Numbered from the stretch's first letter, positions 9,660 to 18,915 are shown. The stretch is DNA of 64,000 bases from Chryseobacterium sp. MA9 (GCF_024399315.1 NZ_CP075170.1:806001-870000); one strand, 5' to 3'. Notes: a model not told the origin generated them from the sequence alone. Translations and numbers: made by a program.

Positions 9660-9869
9660 ATGAACAAATCAACCGGAAGAAAACCCGCTAAAGCCTGCTA
9701 TGAGCATATTGGCGGTAAATTAGGACAGCTTCTTTTAGAGCAATTTGTTGAGAAAGGCTGGATTACCAAGGATAATCCGGCTGATCGTCATTATTATATT
9801 ACTGATAAAGGAATAGAGGAATTTACAAAACTAGGTCTTGACCTTTCACAAATAAAGGCAGAACAATAA
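9660..9869 (+). CDS. Small winged-helix-like protein resembling the C-terminal part of ArsR regulators
   Basis: A 69-residue protein. ACYEHIGGKLGQLLLEQF followed by a GW turn, HYYITDKGIEEF and LGLDL resembles the C-terminal region of long ArsR-type regulators (the CYDHLAG segment), but the N-terminal helix-turn-helix is absent. The upstream sequence holds the HAD gene, not a broken ArsR N-terminus, so this looks like a standalone domain rather than a fresh truncation. Role unknown. Confidence 0.6.
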   Translation: MNKSTGRKPAKACYEHIGGKLGQLLLEQFVEKGWITKDNPADRHYYITDKGIEEFTKLGLDLSQIKAEQ

Positions 9870-9891
9870 CTTTCATTGTTTTAGTAATGAT

Positions 9892-10737
9892 TTAATTTTT
9901 CATATGTTTCTTTAAAAATGCAAGGCTTCCTTCAGCAAGCTCCTGTGCATCGTAAGGTGATTTCTGCCATAAAGAAACCTTTTCCTGCATTCCCGGAATT
10001 GAGGAGCTGAAATTTTCAAGAACCAAATTTCCTTCAAAATTGATTTCCTTCAGTGCAGAGAAAAATTCTTTCCAGTTTACAGTTCCTTCTCCCAACATAC
10101 CCCGGTGAGATTCTGTAACATGAATATGTTTCAGCATTTTTCCGGAATTGATAATTGGGTCATAAAAATTGTTTTCCTCAATATTCATATGAAAGGTATC
10201 AAGATGAAGGAAAAGGTTATTTTTACCTGTTTTCTTAATAAGTTCCAGGACATTTTTTGCAGTGTTGCAAACATAGGACTCATAACGGTTAATAGGTTCT
10301 ATAGCGATATCAACATTTCTGTTTTGTGCATAATCGGCCACGTTGCACCATACTTCAGCAATGATTTCTTTTTCGTTTTCTGTAAGTGTTTTTCCGGTAA
10401 AGACACCTATTCCGCTATGCAATACTCCGGCCAGCAGATTGGTTTCCAGTTCATCAACTTTATCGATTGCTTTTTTGATAAGCTTTTCTGCTGTTTCAGG
10501 ATGAAACGCAATATGGGCATCTTTGGGAAGGTTTAGTGAACATACGGCTTCCAGATGATTTTCTTTCAGCTGTTTTTTTACTGTGACAGCATCAAAATCC
10601 ATTGAACCCGGCAGCAGTATTTCGATAAGATCAAACCCGGCCTGAGCGGTTTTTTCTATAGCATATTTCCCTGATTCTGCATTCCATAACGGCGTGATCC
10701 AGGAGAGTAGGGAAGCCCCTAGTTTTATATTCATCAT
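9892..10737 (-). CDS. Sugar isomerase/epimerase, D-psicose/tagatose 3-epimerase type
   Basis: A 281-residue TIM barrel of the AP-endonuclease-2 superfamily. The four metal ligands of ketose 3-epimerases can be placed: Glu in AIEPINRYES, Asp in LHLDTFHMN, His in KHIHVTESHRG and Glu in LVLENFSS. EPINRYE is characteristic of the D-tagatose/D-psicose group. It is the last gene of the minus-strand operon with fructokinase, symporter and porin, so interconversion of a ketohexose with fructose before phosphorylation is a fair inference. Substrate is unproven; erythrulose or other ketoses are alternatives. Confidence 0.85.
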   Translation of the reverse strand: MMNIKLGASLLSWITPLWNAESGKYAIEKTAQAGFDLIEILLPGSMDFDAVTVKKQLKENHLEAVCSLNLPKDAHIAFHPETAEKLIKKAIDKVDELETNLLAGVLHSGIGVFTGKTLTENEKEIIAEVWCNVADYAQNRNVDIAIEPINRYESYVCNTAKNVLELIKKTGKNNLFLHLDTFHMNIEENNFYDPIINSGKMLKHIHVTESHRGMLGEGTVNWKEFFSALKEINFEGNLVLENFSSSIPGMQEKVSLWQKSPYDAQELAEGSLAFLKKHMKN

Positions 10738-10755
10738 ATTTTCTTTATTTTATTT

Positions 10756-12165
10756 TTAAAAAATCCACCATTCTGTTCGTATACCGAAATAAGTTCCGAA
10801 TCTTTTTGCTCCTGACTGCTGTAAAAACGGTGAATAAAGACTGTTCATAGCCTGATCATTATACCTTGATACTTCTGCAATAAAGCGGATGTGGGGTCTT
10901 GCCCAGACACTTCGTTCTGCCGTAGGAACAATTGGGGGAGCCAAAACAAGCTTCATCATGGATGCAGCATCCTGCATTCCGTTTTTTCGTGTTGCATAAT
11001 GGAGCTCGGAAAGAATATGAAACCAGTTATTAAAATAATAAGTGGCCCTTATTCCGGTATTAAACTCTGTTTTCCGGTTGAAAATTTCACGGCTATAATA
11101 GTCCAAAGCCTTATCATTACTGTATGATCCACCTTTACTTTTGGTGAAAACGGCATAGGGATTAAGCGACCATCGGTTTGAAATATTCCATAGTAAATGC
11201 TCAACAATTGTAAAAGAGTAGGCACCTTTGTATGTTTTTGTGATTTCATCAGGTGCTCCATAAGTACGCCATGTCTGCGTATTTCCATTATCTCCGCCGT
11301 TGGCAATCCCAGTTCCATATCTTATAGAAAACTGATTGAATGAACCCGGTATTTTTGTTGTAATATCTGAATTGAGTTTAGCTCCAAAAACCCAACCCCG
11401 GTCTGAAGGGTACTGTTCTACAGAATTTTCTCCTGATTTTTCTACATGATGAAATTCTGCCATCAATTTCAGCTTGTGTTTTGTATTTTTAAATGGCAGT
11501 GTCTGCTCCAGAACAAATACTTCTCTCTGCCTGTATATAAGGTTTTTTGATCCGCTGATCACATTGGTATAAGAGTATGGAGTCGAGTTGTTAGCTGCAG
11601 TATCAATAGCTGCCGGGAAAAACATAGAAAACCTTGTATTTTTATGTCTTACTCCCCAGCCGGTTGCCGAATGGTCATCAAAATAAAAGTAATCTGCAAT
11701 GTGAATGTCATCATATCTCAGCCATCTTGAACCTGCCCAGATATCCCAGTCACTTCCCATAATATTTCTGGCTTCAACAAAGGCTTCCGGTAAGGCAACA
11801 ATCATCCCCTGATTGGATTTTGAATCCACATTTCCCAGAAAAGTTCCCCCGGAATAAAAGCTTAATCTTGCCTGCATATCAATCTTTGTACTTTTTAAGC
11901 TGTCACCGTTCACAACAGGGGAGAAATGAAAAGCAGGTAAAAAATCAACATAATCTCCCTGATCCATTCTGCCTCCTAAAGATCCCTGGTTATTCAGATT
12001 CAACTGTCTTCCTGTCTTTCCATCGGCATTCGGAGAATAGCCAGCTCCGATTCTCCCGGTTGTCCCAAAGGAAAATTTTTTGTTCGTGATTGTGATCTGG
12101 GCATTAATTCCCCTGCTGATGCATACAAGTAAAATGCACCAGGCTAATAAAAGCTTTGTTTTCAT
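10756..12165 (-). CDS. Carbohydrate porin, LamB/maltoporin type
   Basis: A 469-residue outer-membrane barrel for passive sugar entry. A signal peptide (MKTKLLLAWCILLVCISRGINA) is followed by the typical start of the barrel, FGTTGRIGAGYSPNADG. Maltoporin-like segments include GSRWLRYDDIHIADYFYFD and many amphipathic strands, and the chain ends in aromatic WWIF as expected for barrel insertion. It lies 5 nt after the symporter gene. A TonB-independent porin is less usual than SusC/D in Bacteroidetes; the transported sugar is inferred to be the substrate of the neighbouring fructokinase. Confidence 0.85.
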   Translation of the reverse strand: MKTKLLLAWCILLVCISRGINAQITITNKKFSFGTTGRIGAGYSPNADGKTGRQLNLNNQGSLGGRMDQGDYVDFLPAFHFSPVVNGDSLKSTKIDMQARLSFYSGGTFLGNVDSKSNQGMIVALPEAFVEARNIMGSDWDIWAGSRWLRYDDIHIADYFYFDDHSATGWGVRHKNTRFSMFFPAAIDTAANNSTPYSYTNVISGSKNLIYRQREVFVLEQTLPFKNTKHKLKLMAEFHHVEKSGENSVEQYPSDRGWVFGAKLNSDITTKIPGSFNQFSIRYGTGIANGGDNGNTQTWRTYGAPDEITKTYKGAYSFTIVEHLLWNISNRWSLNPYAVFTKSKGGSYSNDKALDYYSREIFNRKTEFNTGIRATYYFNNWFHILSELHYATRKNGMQDAASMMKLVLAPPIVPTAERSVWARPHIRFIAEVSRYNDQAMNSLYSPFLQQSGAKRFGTYFGIRTEWWIF

Positions 12166-12170
12166 AGGAA

Positions 12171-13415
12171 TTATTTAAGTGTTTTGGGCTTGTAATATTT
12201 TAATGCAAATAATAAAATAACCGCATAGCAGAGAATAGGAAGTAGGTATGCATGTGCAATATCTTTTTCTGCAATTCTACCCATTATCGGAGGGAAAACA
12301 GCTCCTCCAAACATCGCCATAACCAGGAAAGATGAAGCCTGCTGAACCTTTGAACCTAATCTTTTCAATCCAAGACTGAAAATGGTGGGGTACATTACAC
12401 TCAGGAACAGATTGAGCAAAATAAGGCTGATAAATGATATCCATCCGAAGCTTTGGGAAATAATCAGACACAGAATAATATTGCATGCTGTAAAGATAGC
12501 CAGCAGCTTGTTGGGAGCGATGAATCTCATCAGGAATGTACCAATAAATCTGCCAATCATCATCATGGCCATGCTCAGAGAAAAATAATAGGAAGCCTGT
12601 ATCTCCGGGAGGTGCATTTTTTCGACACCGTAATTGATAAAATACGCCCATGTTCCGCCCTGTGCGGCAATGTTAAAAAACTGGGCAACGACTGCAAATA
12701 TAAAATGTCTCTGTTTATAGAGTGGTGCATGAGGATCTGATACAGATAAATCTTCACCTTTTTCATTTTCTGAAATAAGGATGTCTTCTGCGTGAGGATC
12801 TTTGAGATCCGGTACTCTGATGAAACTGAAAATAACGGTAATCACCAGAATCACAATACCAATCCATGTATAAAGATTTTTTACAGAATCCAGAGATCCT
12901 GTTCCGGAATCAGGAGCTCCGAAAATGAAATACCCACCTAAAAGCGGGCCTATAATGGCTCCCAGACCATTAAATGACTGAGCAAAGTTAACTCTCTGAT
13001 CACTCGTCCTTTCATCTCCAAGAGCTGCTACAAAGGGATGAGCTACTGTTTCAAGAGTTGCCATTCCCATTGCGAGAACAAAAAGAGCTAATCTGAAAAA
13101 GTCAAATGAAGAAGTGTTGGCTGCCGGAATAAACAAAAAAGATCCCAGTGCAAACAATGAAAGCCCTAATATTACGCCTAATTTATAACCAAATCTTTTC
13201 ATAAAAAGACCTGCCGGAATCCCCATGAGTGCATATGCACCAAAAATGGAAAGCTGCACCAGTCCTGATTTGGATTTTGAAATGTGAAGGACATTCTGAA
13301 AATGCTTATTCAGTACATCTCCCATGGTAAGCGCAATAGCCCAGAAGAAAAATAATGACGTAACAAAGGATAGGACGATATAGTATTTTTTATCTGTAAA
13401 TTTTGGAGTATTCAT
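12171..13415 (-). CDS. MFS sugar:H+ symporter, FucP-like
   Basis: A 414-residue inner-membrane protein with about twelve hydrophobic segments. The FucP-family marks are LFFFWAIALTMGDVLNKHFQ in helix 1, LETVAHPFVAALGDE in the middle and RVNFAQSFNGLGAIIGPL after it. It lies 12 nt downstream of fructokinase and 5 nt upstream of the porin gene, so porin, symporter and kinase make a complete uptake route. Fucose itself is unlikely because no fucose catabolic genes are present; a ketohexose or a glucose/fructose-type sugar is likelier. Confidence 0.88.
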   Translation of the reverse strand: MNTPKFTDKKYYIVLSFVTSLFFFWAIALTMGDVLNKHFQNVLHISKSKSGLVQLSIFGAYALMGIPAGLFMKRFGYKLGVILGLSLFALGSFLFIPAANTSSFDFFRLALFVLAMGMATLETVAHPFVAALGDERTSDQRVNFAQSFNGLGAIIGPLLGGYFIFGAPDSGTGSLDSVKNLYTWIGIVILVITVIFSFIRVPDLKDPHAEDILISENEKGEDLSVSDPHAPLYKQRHFIFAVVAQFFNIAAQGGTWAYFINYGVEKMHLPEIQASYYFSLSMAMMMIGRFIGTFLMRFIAPNKLLAIFTACNIILCLIISQSFGWISFISLILLNLFLSVMYPTIFSLGLKRLGSKVQQASSFLVMAMFGGAVFPPIMGRIAEKDIAHAYLLPILCYAVILLFALKYYKPKTLK

Positions 13416-13427
13416 ATAATCTGTTTT

Positions 13428-14342
13428 TTAAGAGGTTTTACAGCTGTTCTTTTCTCTGAATTCTCTGAATTCTTCATAGGAGTAATCCGGGCATGCTCCG
13501 GACTTTGAAGTAATAAATGCTCCTAATGATGTTGCCTGTTTCATAATCTTTTCCGGTGATCTACCCTGAATTCTTTTAGACAGGAATCCTGCCAGAAAAG
13601 AGTCTCCACTTCCTACAGTGTCTGCAATTTCAATATGAACTGCCGGAAAATTATAAGCGGTATTTCCCACAAAATATCTGGCACCTTTACTTCCTTTGGT
13701 AAGAACAATTTCATTCAGGTTAAAATAAGCCTGAAGATGTCTGATGCTTGTATCTTCATCTATATACTCTTCACCTAGAAATTCAAAAATTTTTCTGAGT
13801 TCTGCCTTATTCATCTTAACAAGATCAGCTTTATGCAATAATTTTTTAATGAAATCAAAATCGATGAAAGGTGGACGGAAATTGACATCAAAAACCCTGA
13901 ATTTTGAATATTCTAAAAGTTCCAGCAGTGTAGTTTGAGACACTTCACTTCTGGTAATAAGACTTCCAAAAACGAATGCTTCTGAATTCTGAATAAGGTC
14001 CTTATGTTTGGGCAAAGATTCAATATAGTCCCAGGCAACTTCTTTTACAATGTCATAGACCGCTTCTCCCTGTTCATCAAAATCAGCAAGTACTGTTCCT
14101 GTGGCCTTTTCCTCATCCAGCTGTATGAAATCGGTTGTTATTCCCCAGTTTTTAATTTGATTAAGAAGGCTGTGTCCTAATTCGTCATTGCCAATTCTGC
14201 TAAGCATTTTGGTATCAATTCCCATTTTGAAAAGATTGTAGGCAACATTAAATGGTGCGCCACCAGCTCTGGATCCGGAAGGGAAGATGTCCCAGAGAAC
14301 CTCTCCAAAGCATACGACATAGTTAATTTTATTTGTTATCAT
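13428..14342 (-). CDS. PfkB-family fructokinase
   Basis: A 304-residue carbohydrate kinase. VCFGEVLWDIFPSG and GGAPFNVAYNL form the sugar-binding start of fructokinases, and DTVGSGDSFLAGF holds the catalytic aspartate and anion hole. It is the first gene of the minus-strand operon. A 12-bp LacI-type palindrome sits only 6 nt upstream of its ATG, so the LacI regulator next door very likely controls it. It supplies fructose 6-phosphate from an imported sugar, possibly after epimerisation. Confidence 0.9.
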   Translation of the reverse strand: MITNKINYVVCFGEVLWDIFPSGSRAGGAPFNVAYNLFKMGIDTKMLSRIGNDELGHSLLNQIKNWGITTDFIQLDEEKATGTVLADFDEQGEAVYDIVKEVAWDYIESLPKHKDLIQNSEAFVFGSLITRSEVSQTTLLELLEYSKFRVFDVNFRPPFIDFDFIKKLLHKADLVKMNKAELRKIFEFLGEEYIDEDTSIRHLQAYFNLNEIVLTKGSKGARYFVGNTAYNFPAVHIEIADTVGSGDSFLAGFLSKRIQGRSPEKIMKQATSLGAFITSKSGACPDYSYEEFREFREKNSCKTS

Positions 14343-14348
14343 ATTAGG

Positions 14349-14360
14349 TTAAACGTTTAA
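14349..14360. promoter_or_regulatory. LacI-type operator TTAAACGTTTAA before the fructokinase operon
   Basis: A perfect 12-bp palindrome with a central CG, the hallmark of LacI/CcpA-family sites. It lies 6 nt from the fructokinase ATG and 37 nt past the lacI stop codon. Bound protein would cover the 5' leader and block elongation or initiation. A second copy of the core lies at 15604-15619. Confidence 0.7.
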
Positions 14361-14396
14361 GTTAATGTTTAAAAAAAATGTTTTTATTAAAGTTGA

Positions 14397-15404
14397 TTAT
14401 TTTAAAGATGCTTTAGGAATCAGTTTTGCAGATAATGTTATCCTTTTTCCAGTTGATATATAATTGTTGATCTGTCCATCCAAGAGCTTAATAGCTTCTT
14501 CAGCCATTTCTTCAATAGGCTGTTGGATATAGGTGACCTCGGTAGGAAAAAGGTCATATGCATCCGTTTCATCAAATGCTATTATAGAGACCTGTTCCGG
14601 GACTTTTATATTATTCTTAACAATATAGGAAAGCCCTGCAACTGCAAGTTTATTACTGGAAAAATACAATGCTGTATTTTCAGGTTTTTTCCCCAACCTG
14701 TTTTCAAGCTGTAAATGTACTTCCTGTGCAATATTTTCCAACCCAACCAACAGATATTGTATTTCAACTGTTTTTTTGGAAAGGCTTACCGCTTTTTCAA
14801 AACCATGCTGGCGGTCCAGGAGGTGGGGAAGCTCAGTTTTGTAGCCTACATAGATTATTTTATCAAAATCTTTATTAAGAAGTAAGCTGGTTGTGTTTTC
14901 TGCTATTTCCTGATTGTCAATTGTAATTCCAGGAATGGCAACCTCTTTGAGATATCTGTCAATAGTTACAATTGGATATTTAATGCTGATAAGGTTTTCA
15001 AGTGTTCTTTCTGAACCGGATACGGGGGCAACGATCATTCCATCCACCTGTTGCTGTGAGAAAAGCTCAGTAAGTTTTTGGAATTTTTCTGCATTTTCAT
15101 CGGAGCTGCCAATGATCAGGGTATAGCCTAATTTTAAAGCTTTATCTTCCAGATTTCTTGCCATATGAGAATAGAAATCATTGGAGATATCTGCAACGAT
15201 TAATCCAAGAAGCTTTGTTTTGTTAGTTTTAAGGCTTTTTGCTATCTTATTGGGAGTGTAGTTAATCGTTTCAGCAATTTCAAAAATTTTTTTCCGGGTC
15301 TCCTCACTGATACGCTGTCCTTCCTTTCTGTTGAGAACATAGGAAACTGTGGCTACGGAAACTCCTGCCAGTTTAGCAATATCTTTTATAGAAGACCTTT
15401 TCAT
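14397..15404 (-). CDS. LacI-family transcriptional regulator
   Basis: A 335-residue repressor. The N-terminal helix-turn-helix and hinge are SIKDIAKLAGVSVATVSYVL and TPNKIAKSLKTNKT, followed by a periplasmic-binding-protein-like sugar sensor (GLIVADISNDFYSH, VDGMIVAPVSG, IIAFDETDAYDL). The ATG at 15404 is chosen because an upstream in-frame ATG adds 16 residues not found in the family. It precedes the fructokinase operon on the same strand and probably represses it through 14349-14360, with autoregulation through the site at 15604. Confidence 0.93.
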   Translation of the reverse strand: MKRSSIKDIAKLAGVSVATVSYVLNRKEGQRISEETRKKIFEIAETINYTPNKIAKSLKTNKTKLLGLIVADISNDFYSHMARNLEDKALKLGYTLIIGSSDENAEKFQKLTELFSQQQVDGMIVAPVSGSERTLENLISIKYPIVTIDRYLKEVAIPGITIDNQEIAENTTSLLLNKDFDKIIYVGYKTELPHLLDRQHGFEKAVSLSKKTVEIQYLLVGLENIAQEVHLQLENRLGKKPENTALYFSSNKLAVAGLSYIVKNNIKVPEQVSIIAFDETDAYDLFPTEVTYIQQPIEEMAEEAIKLLDGQINNYISTGKRITLSAKLIPKASLK

Positions 15405-16259
15405 TTTATTTTTTAAAAGGCAAAAATATTTCATAAAATAGTAAAAAAACAATAGTAAAGTTTTTTTGGCGGTTTACGAAAAAAATGTATTTTAGCGCAA
15501 TTTTTATTGAAAAATTAAATATTTGATTTATAGAATGTTATGCTATTTTATTGATTTTAATATGAATAAATTGTTAACTTATTTTATGGTTGATATTAAA
15601 TTTGGTTAAACGTTTATCCAATGAATTTTTAAAATATTATATTATTTACATTTCTGGCTTATCATTTAAGACTTAAAATCAACAATCTCTAGTCGGATGT
15701 AAAAAAATGAATCTTCTAAGGGAAATATTAATGCTTAAAACCCACAATTTTAACCTGAGATCAAATATTGGAATTGTATTAAACTAAAAGATGCTGATTA
15801 TTAAATATATTATAAAATGTAGCTAAAAGTTCTTTCAATACTAAATTAAGAATTTTACAAGTTTAATTTTGCAGGGTTTTTTATCTCCCAATTAATTAGC
15901 AAAATATTCAAATCAACTTGTAAAATTTGTTGCAATAACTATAGATGGTATACCAAAGGAAGCTATCACCAGAAGAAATGGGGTTTTAATTTTTCCATTT
16001 TTGCTTTTACGAAATATTTAAAATATCAGATATTTTGTATCTGGAATACAGCGACCATTATCAAAAAAGTTGAATAGATCTATATTTTTAGTAGCAGTTC
16101 ATTAGTTTGAGCAAGCTATTCTTTGAATTTACATTTGTGGATATTTTTCCACAAGACGATAAATGTATTTCCACAGCATTCAAAGACTTCTACATAGATA
16201 TTAGAATATCTTTACCTCCGTAATAACAATATCAATTAAGATATATAAAACAATAACGA
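15405..16259. other. Gene-free AT-rich stretch upstream of lacI and the surface protein gene
   Basis: 855 nt without a supportable gene. It holds the second LacI-type operator (15604-15619) and, near the right end, three DnaA-box-like words within about 40 nt: TATCCACAA on the minus strand at about 16134-16142, TTTTCCACA at 16145-16153 and TTTCCACAG at about 16168-16176. The first two form a 7-bp inverted repeat (16135-16141 with 16148-16154). I see no tRNA or recognisable RNA. Confidence 0.5.
15604..15619. promoter_or_regulatory. Second LacI-type operator, GGTTAAACGTTTATCC
   Basis: The same TAAACGTTTA core as at 14349, extended by GG...CC ends, with one mismatched pair in 16 nt. It sits 200 nt upstream of the lacI start. 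It may mediate autoregulation, or loop with the first site about 1.25 kb away. Confidence 0.6.
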
Positions 16260-17846
16260 ATGGTTAAGATTTATACAAAATTATTTTTTGCAGTGTTAGC
16301 TTTAAGCCCTGCTGTTGTTTTTGCCCAGGCAGGAAATGTTGGTATTAATACTGCAAATCCAGGTTCTACTATGGATATCTCTGGATCATTAGCGGCAAAT
16401 TATAAGGCAGTCAATACAAACTCTTATAATTTGACTTCCTCTGACTTCCATGTCTCTTATAATGGGAGTTCCAATGCTGTTTTTAATCTTCCTTCTGCAA
16501 TCAACGGGGTTGGAAATTATAAAGGACGTATCTATAGGATTAAAAACAATACAAACTTTAGTATTACAGTAAATTCTGCAGCTCCGGAGACCATTAATGG
16601 AAATCCCAGCGTTCTTGTGCCGGCAAATCAAAGTATAGAATTAATTAATACTGGGCTTACGGGCGCTGTTTCGACTTGGGAAATACTTTCAACAGGGACG
16701 TCTTCTACAGGAGATTATATAATTGTCAAGCCCAATGCTATTCAAACGGTATCTACCGGATCAGATGTGACCTTCGGATCTGTAATTGCATCCAATAACA
16801 TTACTTATAATGCCGGTGTTTTTAATTTGAAAGCAGGTAAAACCTATGTGCTTCGTTGTCAGCTGCATGCTACAGAGTTCTCGTTGGCGGGAGGCTTCAT
16901 GGTCTATGAATGGGTTGATGCTTCAAACAATTCTGTTCTTCCTTCCAGTACTACCGGAGTTGTTGATGCAATAAATAATTATCCTGCAACTTCAATAGGT
17001 GGCCAGCCGGAAGCCTATGCTATTTATAGACCTACGGTTGATACTTCTGTAAAAGTAAGATTAGGAGGAGCAGGAACAGCTCAGCTGAATCCTCAAATAG
17101 GATTTATGACAGTAACAGAACTTGCGGGAGGTAACGGAAACGGTGGAACAACAATTATTAATAACAATATTACTGCAAGTAACGGTCTTACTTTATCAGG
17201 TACAGATGTAAAACTGGGAGGAACTCTTTCTCAAGCTACTGATATTGCAACGGCAGGAAACAATTTGAGTATCAACGGTGCAGGAAAAGTCCTGGTGGGG
17301 ACCAATACAGTACCGTCTGGCGCATCTAATGCAAAAGTTGTTATTGATAACGGAACTACTAATGGAGCTCTTCAGATTAAAGATGGTACCCAGCAGTTGG
17401 GCTATGTTCTAACGAGTGATGCCAACGGTTTGGCAACATGGTCATCCACTGTTACTACAGCATTTGCTGATAACTGGACATCTTACACGGGAACATTGGT
17501 TAATCCTTTTACCGGAAACTCAGGCGGAGATAATCTACCAACAGGAATTTCTGTAAATATTCCTGCCAAAGGATGGTATTTTTTCCGTTCTGGAATTACT
17601 ATAACTTCCACTTGTAATGATTACTGGTTTTACATTCCTGGAGTAGGCGAAGTATGGAAATCATACTGTGGTAGCGCTGGACCTGATCCTATTAATTTTG
17701 TGCCTAGAGATCAAACCAGAGTATTATATTTTGCGGCTCCCGGAGTTTATTCTATAGTTGCTCATAAAACCAATTTCGTAGTTCCGACTGGGTTTAATGG
17801 TGGAAATCCCGCTTTTTATCTGGATTTTGTAAAATTCCAAAATTAA
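16260..17846 (+). CDS. Secreted surface protein with VGINTANP-type N-terminus
   Basis: A 528-residue secreted protein with a signal peptide (KLFFAVLALSPAVVFAQ). The mature start, GNVGINTANPGSTMDISG, belongs to a family of Bacteroidetes surface proteins with this motif. Around residues 290-400, TASNGLTLSGTDVKLGG, NNLSINGAGKVLVGTN and GYVLTSDANGLATW resemble beta-helical tail-fibre or adhesin repeats. The C-terminal domain (about 400-528) is a beta-rich region ending DFVKFQN, without a T9SS sorting motif. A strong terminator follows. Adhesion is only a guess. Confidence 0.75.
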   Translation: MVKIYTKLFFAVLALSPAVVFAQAGNVGINTANPGSTMDISGSLAANYKAVNTNSYNLTSSDFHVSYNGSSNAVFNLPSAINGVGNYKGRIYRIKNNTNFSITVNSAAPETINGNPSVLVPANQSIELINTGLTGAVSTWEILSTGTSSTGDYIIVKPNAIQTVSTGSDVTFGSVIASNNITYNAGVFNLKAGKTYVLRCQLHATEFSLAGGFMVYEWVDASNNSVLPSSTTGVVDAINNYPATSIGGQPEAYAIYRPTVDTSVKVRLGGAGTAQLNPQIGFMTVTELAGGNGNGGTTIINNNITASNGLTLSGTDVKLGGTLSQATDIATAGNNLSINGAGKVLVGTNTVPSGASNAKVVIDNGTTNGALQIKDGTQQLGYVLTSDANGLATWSSTVTTAFADNWTSYTGTLVNPFTGNSGGDNLPTGISVNIPAKGWYFFRSGITITSTCNDYWFYIPGVGEVWKSYCGSAGPDPINFVPRDQTRVLYFAAPGVYSIVAHKTNFVVPTGFNGGNPAFYLDFVKFQN

Positions 17847-17904
17847 TGTTGTAACCATTATCAGCATAATAAAGTTCAGCGATTCTAAAAACACATAATG
17901 CTTT

Positions 17905-17938
17905 ACTGCAAGGTGTAAACCTTGCAGTATTTTTTTGT
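17905..17938 (+). terminator. Rho-independent terminator of the surface protein gene
   Basis: Nine-bp stem ACTGCAAGG (17905-17913) with CCTTGCAGT (17920-17928), a 6-nt loop, then a run of T residues. Confidence 0.85.
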
Positions 17939-18273
17939 TGCTATAATATTTCATCTGCGAAAGTTTTGTATTTGTCTGACTTTTTATTCAGTATTTTATC
18001 ATCAGTTTAAAAGCCTTCAGAGTTTTCTTTCTTTGGAATATCAAAAACCATCAGCTTCACAAGGAGCATCTTATGAAATAACAGTCGAAAACAGGAAAGG
18101 GGAACTATTTTACCGTAAGTATAGAGAATAATAAGACTCCGAACAGAATGGTTAATCAGATTGAAACATTCATTAATGAATAAATGTTCAATAATTGTTA
18201 GTTTTGTATGCTGGATTTGCTGTGTAATCTATAGACGGTAAAGAAGAAAATAGAATGACAAAAAGATTGCGAA
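17939..18273. other. Intergenic stretch with a possible gene remnant
   Basis: No intact gene. Two overlapping short frames look protein-like and would join by a frameshift near 18110: one ends ASYEITVENRKGELFYRK and the other runs FTVSIENNKTPNRMVNQIE up to a stop near 18183. They may be a decayed small gene, but I recognise no parent. Confidence 0.3.
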
Positions 18274-18861
18274 ATGACAGACGTATTTAAAAATTATCTA
18301 TCCTCAATAGGAGGACTACTAGCCGAGGAAATCAACTTTTCTGAGCAATTCTTCAAACCGATCCGTTTAAAGAAAGGTGATTTTTTAATTCGTGAAGATG
18401 AAATCTGCCGTCATATTGGATTTATCGCTAGTGGGGCCGTAAAAGCATTCGCCATAGACAAAGAAGGAAAGGAAAATATTACCTGCTTCAAGTTTGAAAA
18501 TGAATTTGCTGCCTCGTTTCCGGAGTTTGTGGCGCAGGAAAAATCCGGAAGGAGTATAAAGGCTATAGAAGATAGCATAGTTTATAGGATAAGCTATCCA
18601 GACTATCAGCATCTGCTTGGTCAGGTGGCCGCTTGGAATGGAGTTATACAATTGGTGATGGAGCAGGAGTATAAACAAAAGGAACGTTATCTGCTGAATT
18701 ACAATAATAAGTCGGCTGTGGATAAATACCGCCATGTCCTGTCTAGCGAACCGATGCTCGTTCAGCGCATAGCGACGCAGGACCTGGCATCGTACCTGGG
18801 CATCACGCAGCGATCGCTTACACGGGCAAAGGGACAAATACATAGACCCAGCATATTATAG
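18274..18861 (+). CDS. Crp/Fnr-family regulator
   Basis: A 195-residue cyclic-nucleotide-binding-fold protein. The beta-roll holds IRLKKGDFLIREDEICRH and GFIASGAVKAF; a long helix (MEQEYKQKERYLLN) leads to the C-terminal helix-turn-helix RIATQDLASYLGITQRSLTR. This Bacteroidetes subgroup lacks the cAMP-binding residues, so its ligand is unknown. The 3' third uses many more G/C-ending codons than its neighbours, suggesting acquisition. The last residues (RAKGQIHRPSIL) differ from the usual SLSRIRK-type end. It is followed 54 nt later by a hydrolase gene with which it probably pairs. Confidence 0.82.
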   Translation: MTDVFKNYLSSIGGLLAEEINFSEQFFKPIRLKKGDFLIREDEICRHIGFIASGAVKAFAIDKEGKENITCFKFENEFAASFPEFVAQEKSGRSIKAIEDSIVYRISYPDYQHLLGQVAAWNGVIQLVMEQEYKQKERYLLNYNNKSAVDKYRHVLSSEPMLVQRIATQDLASYLGITQRSLTRAKGQIHRPSIL

Positions 18862-18915
18862 GACAAATGTCCTTATAGAATACTGATCAGCGCTGTAGAT
18901 TTGCACAAAAAAACT

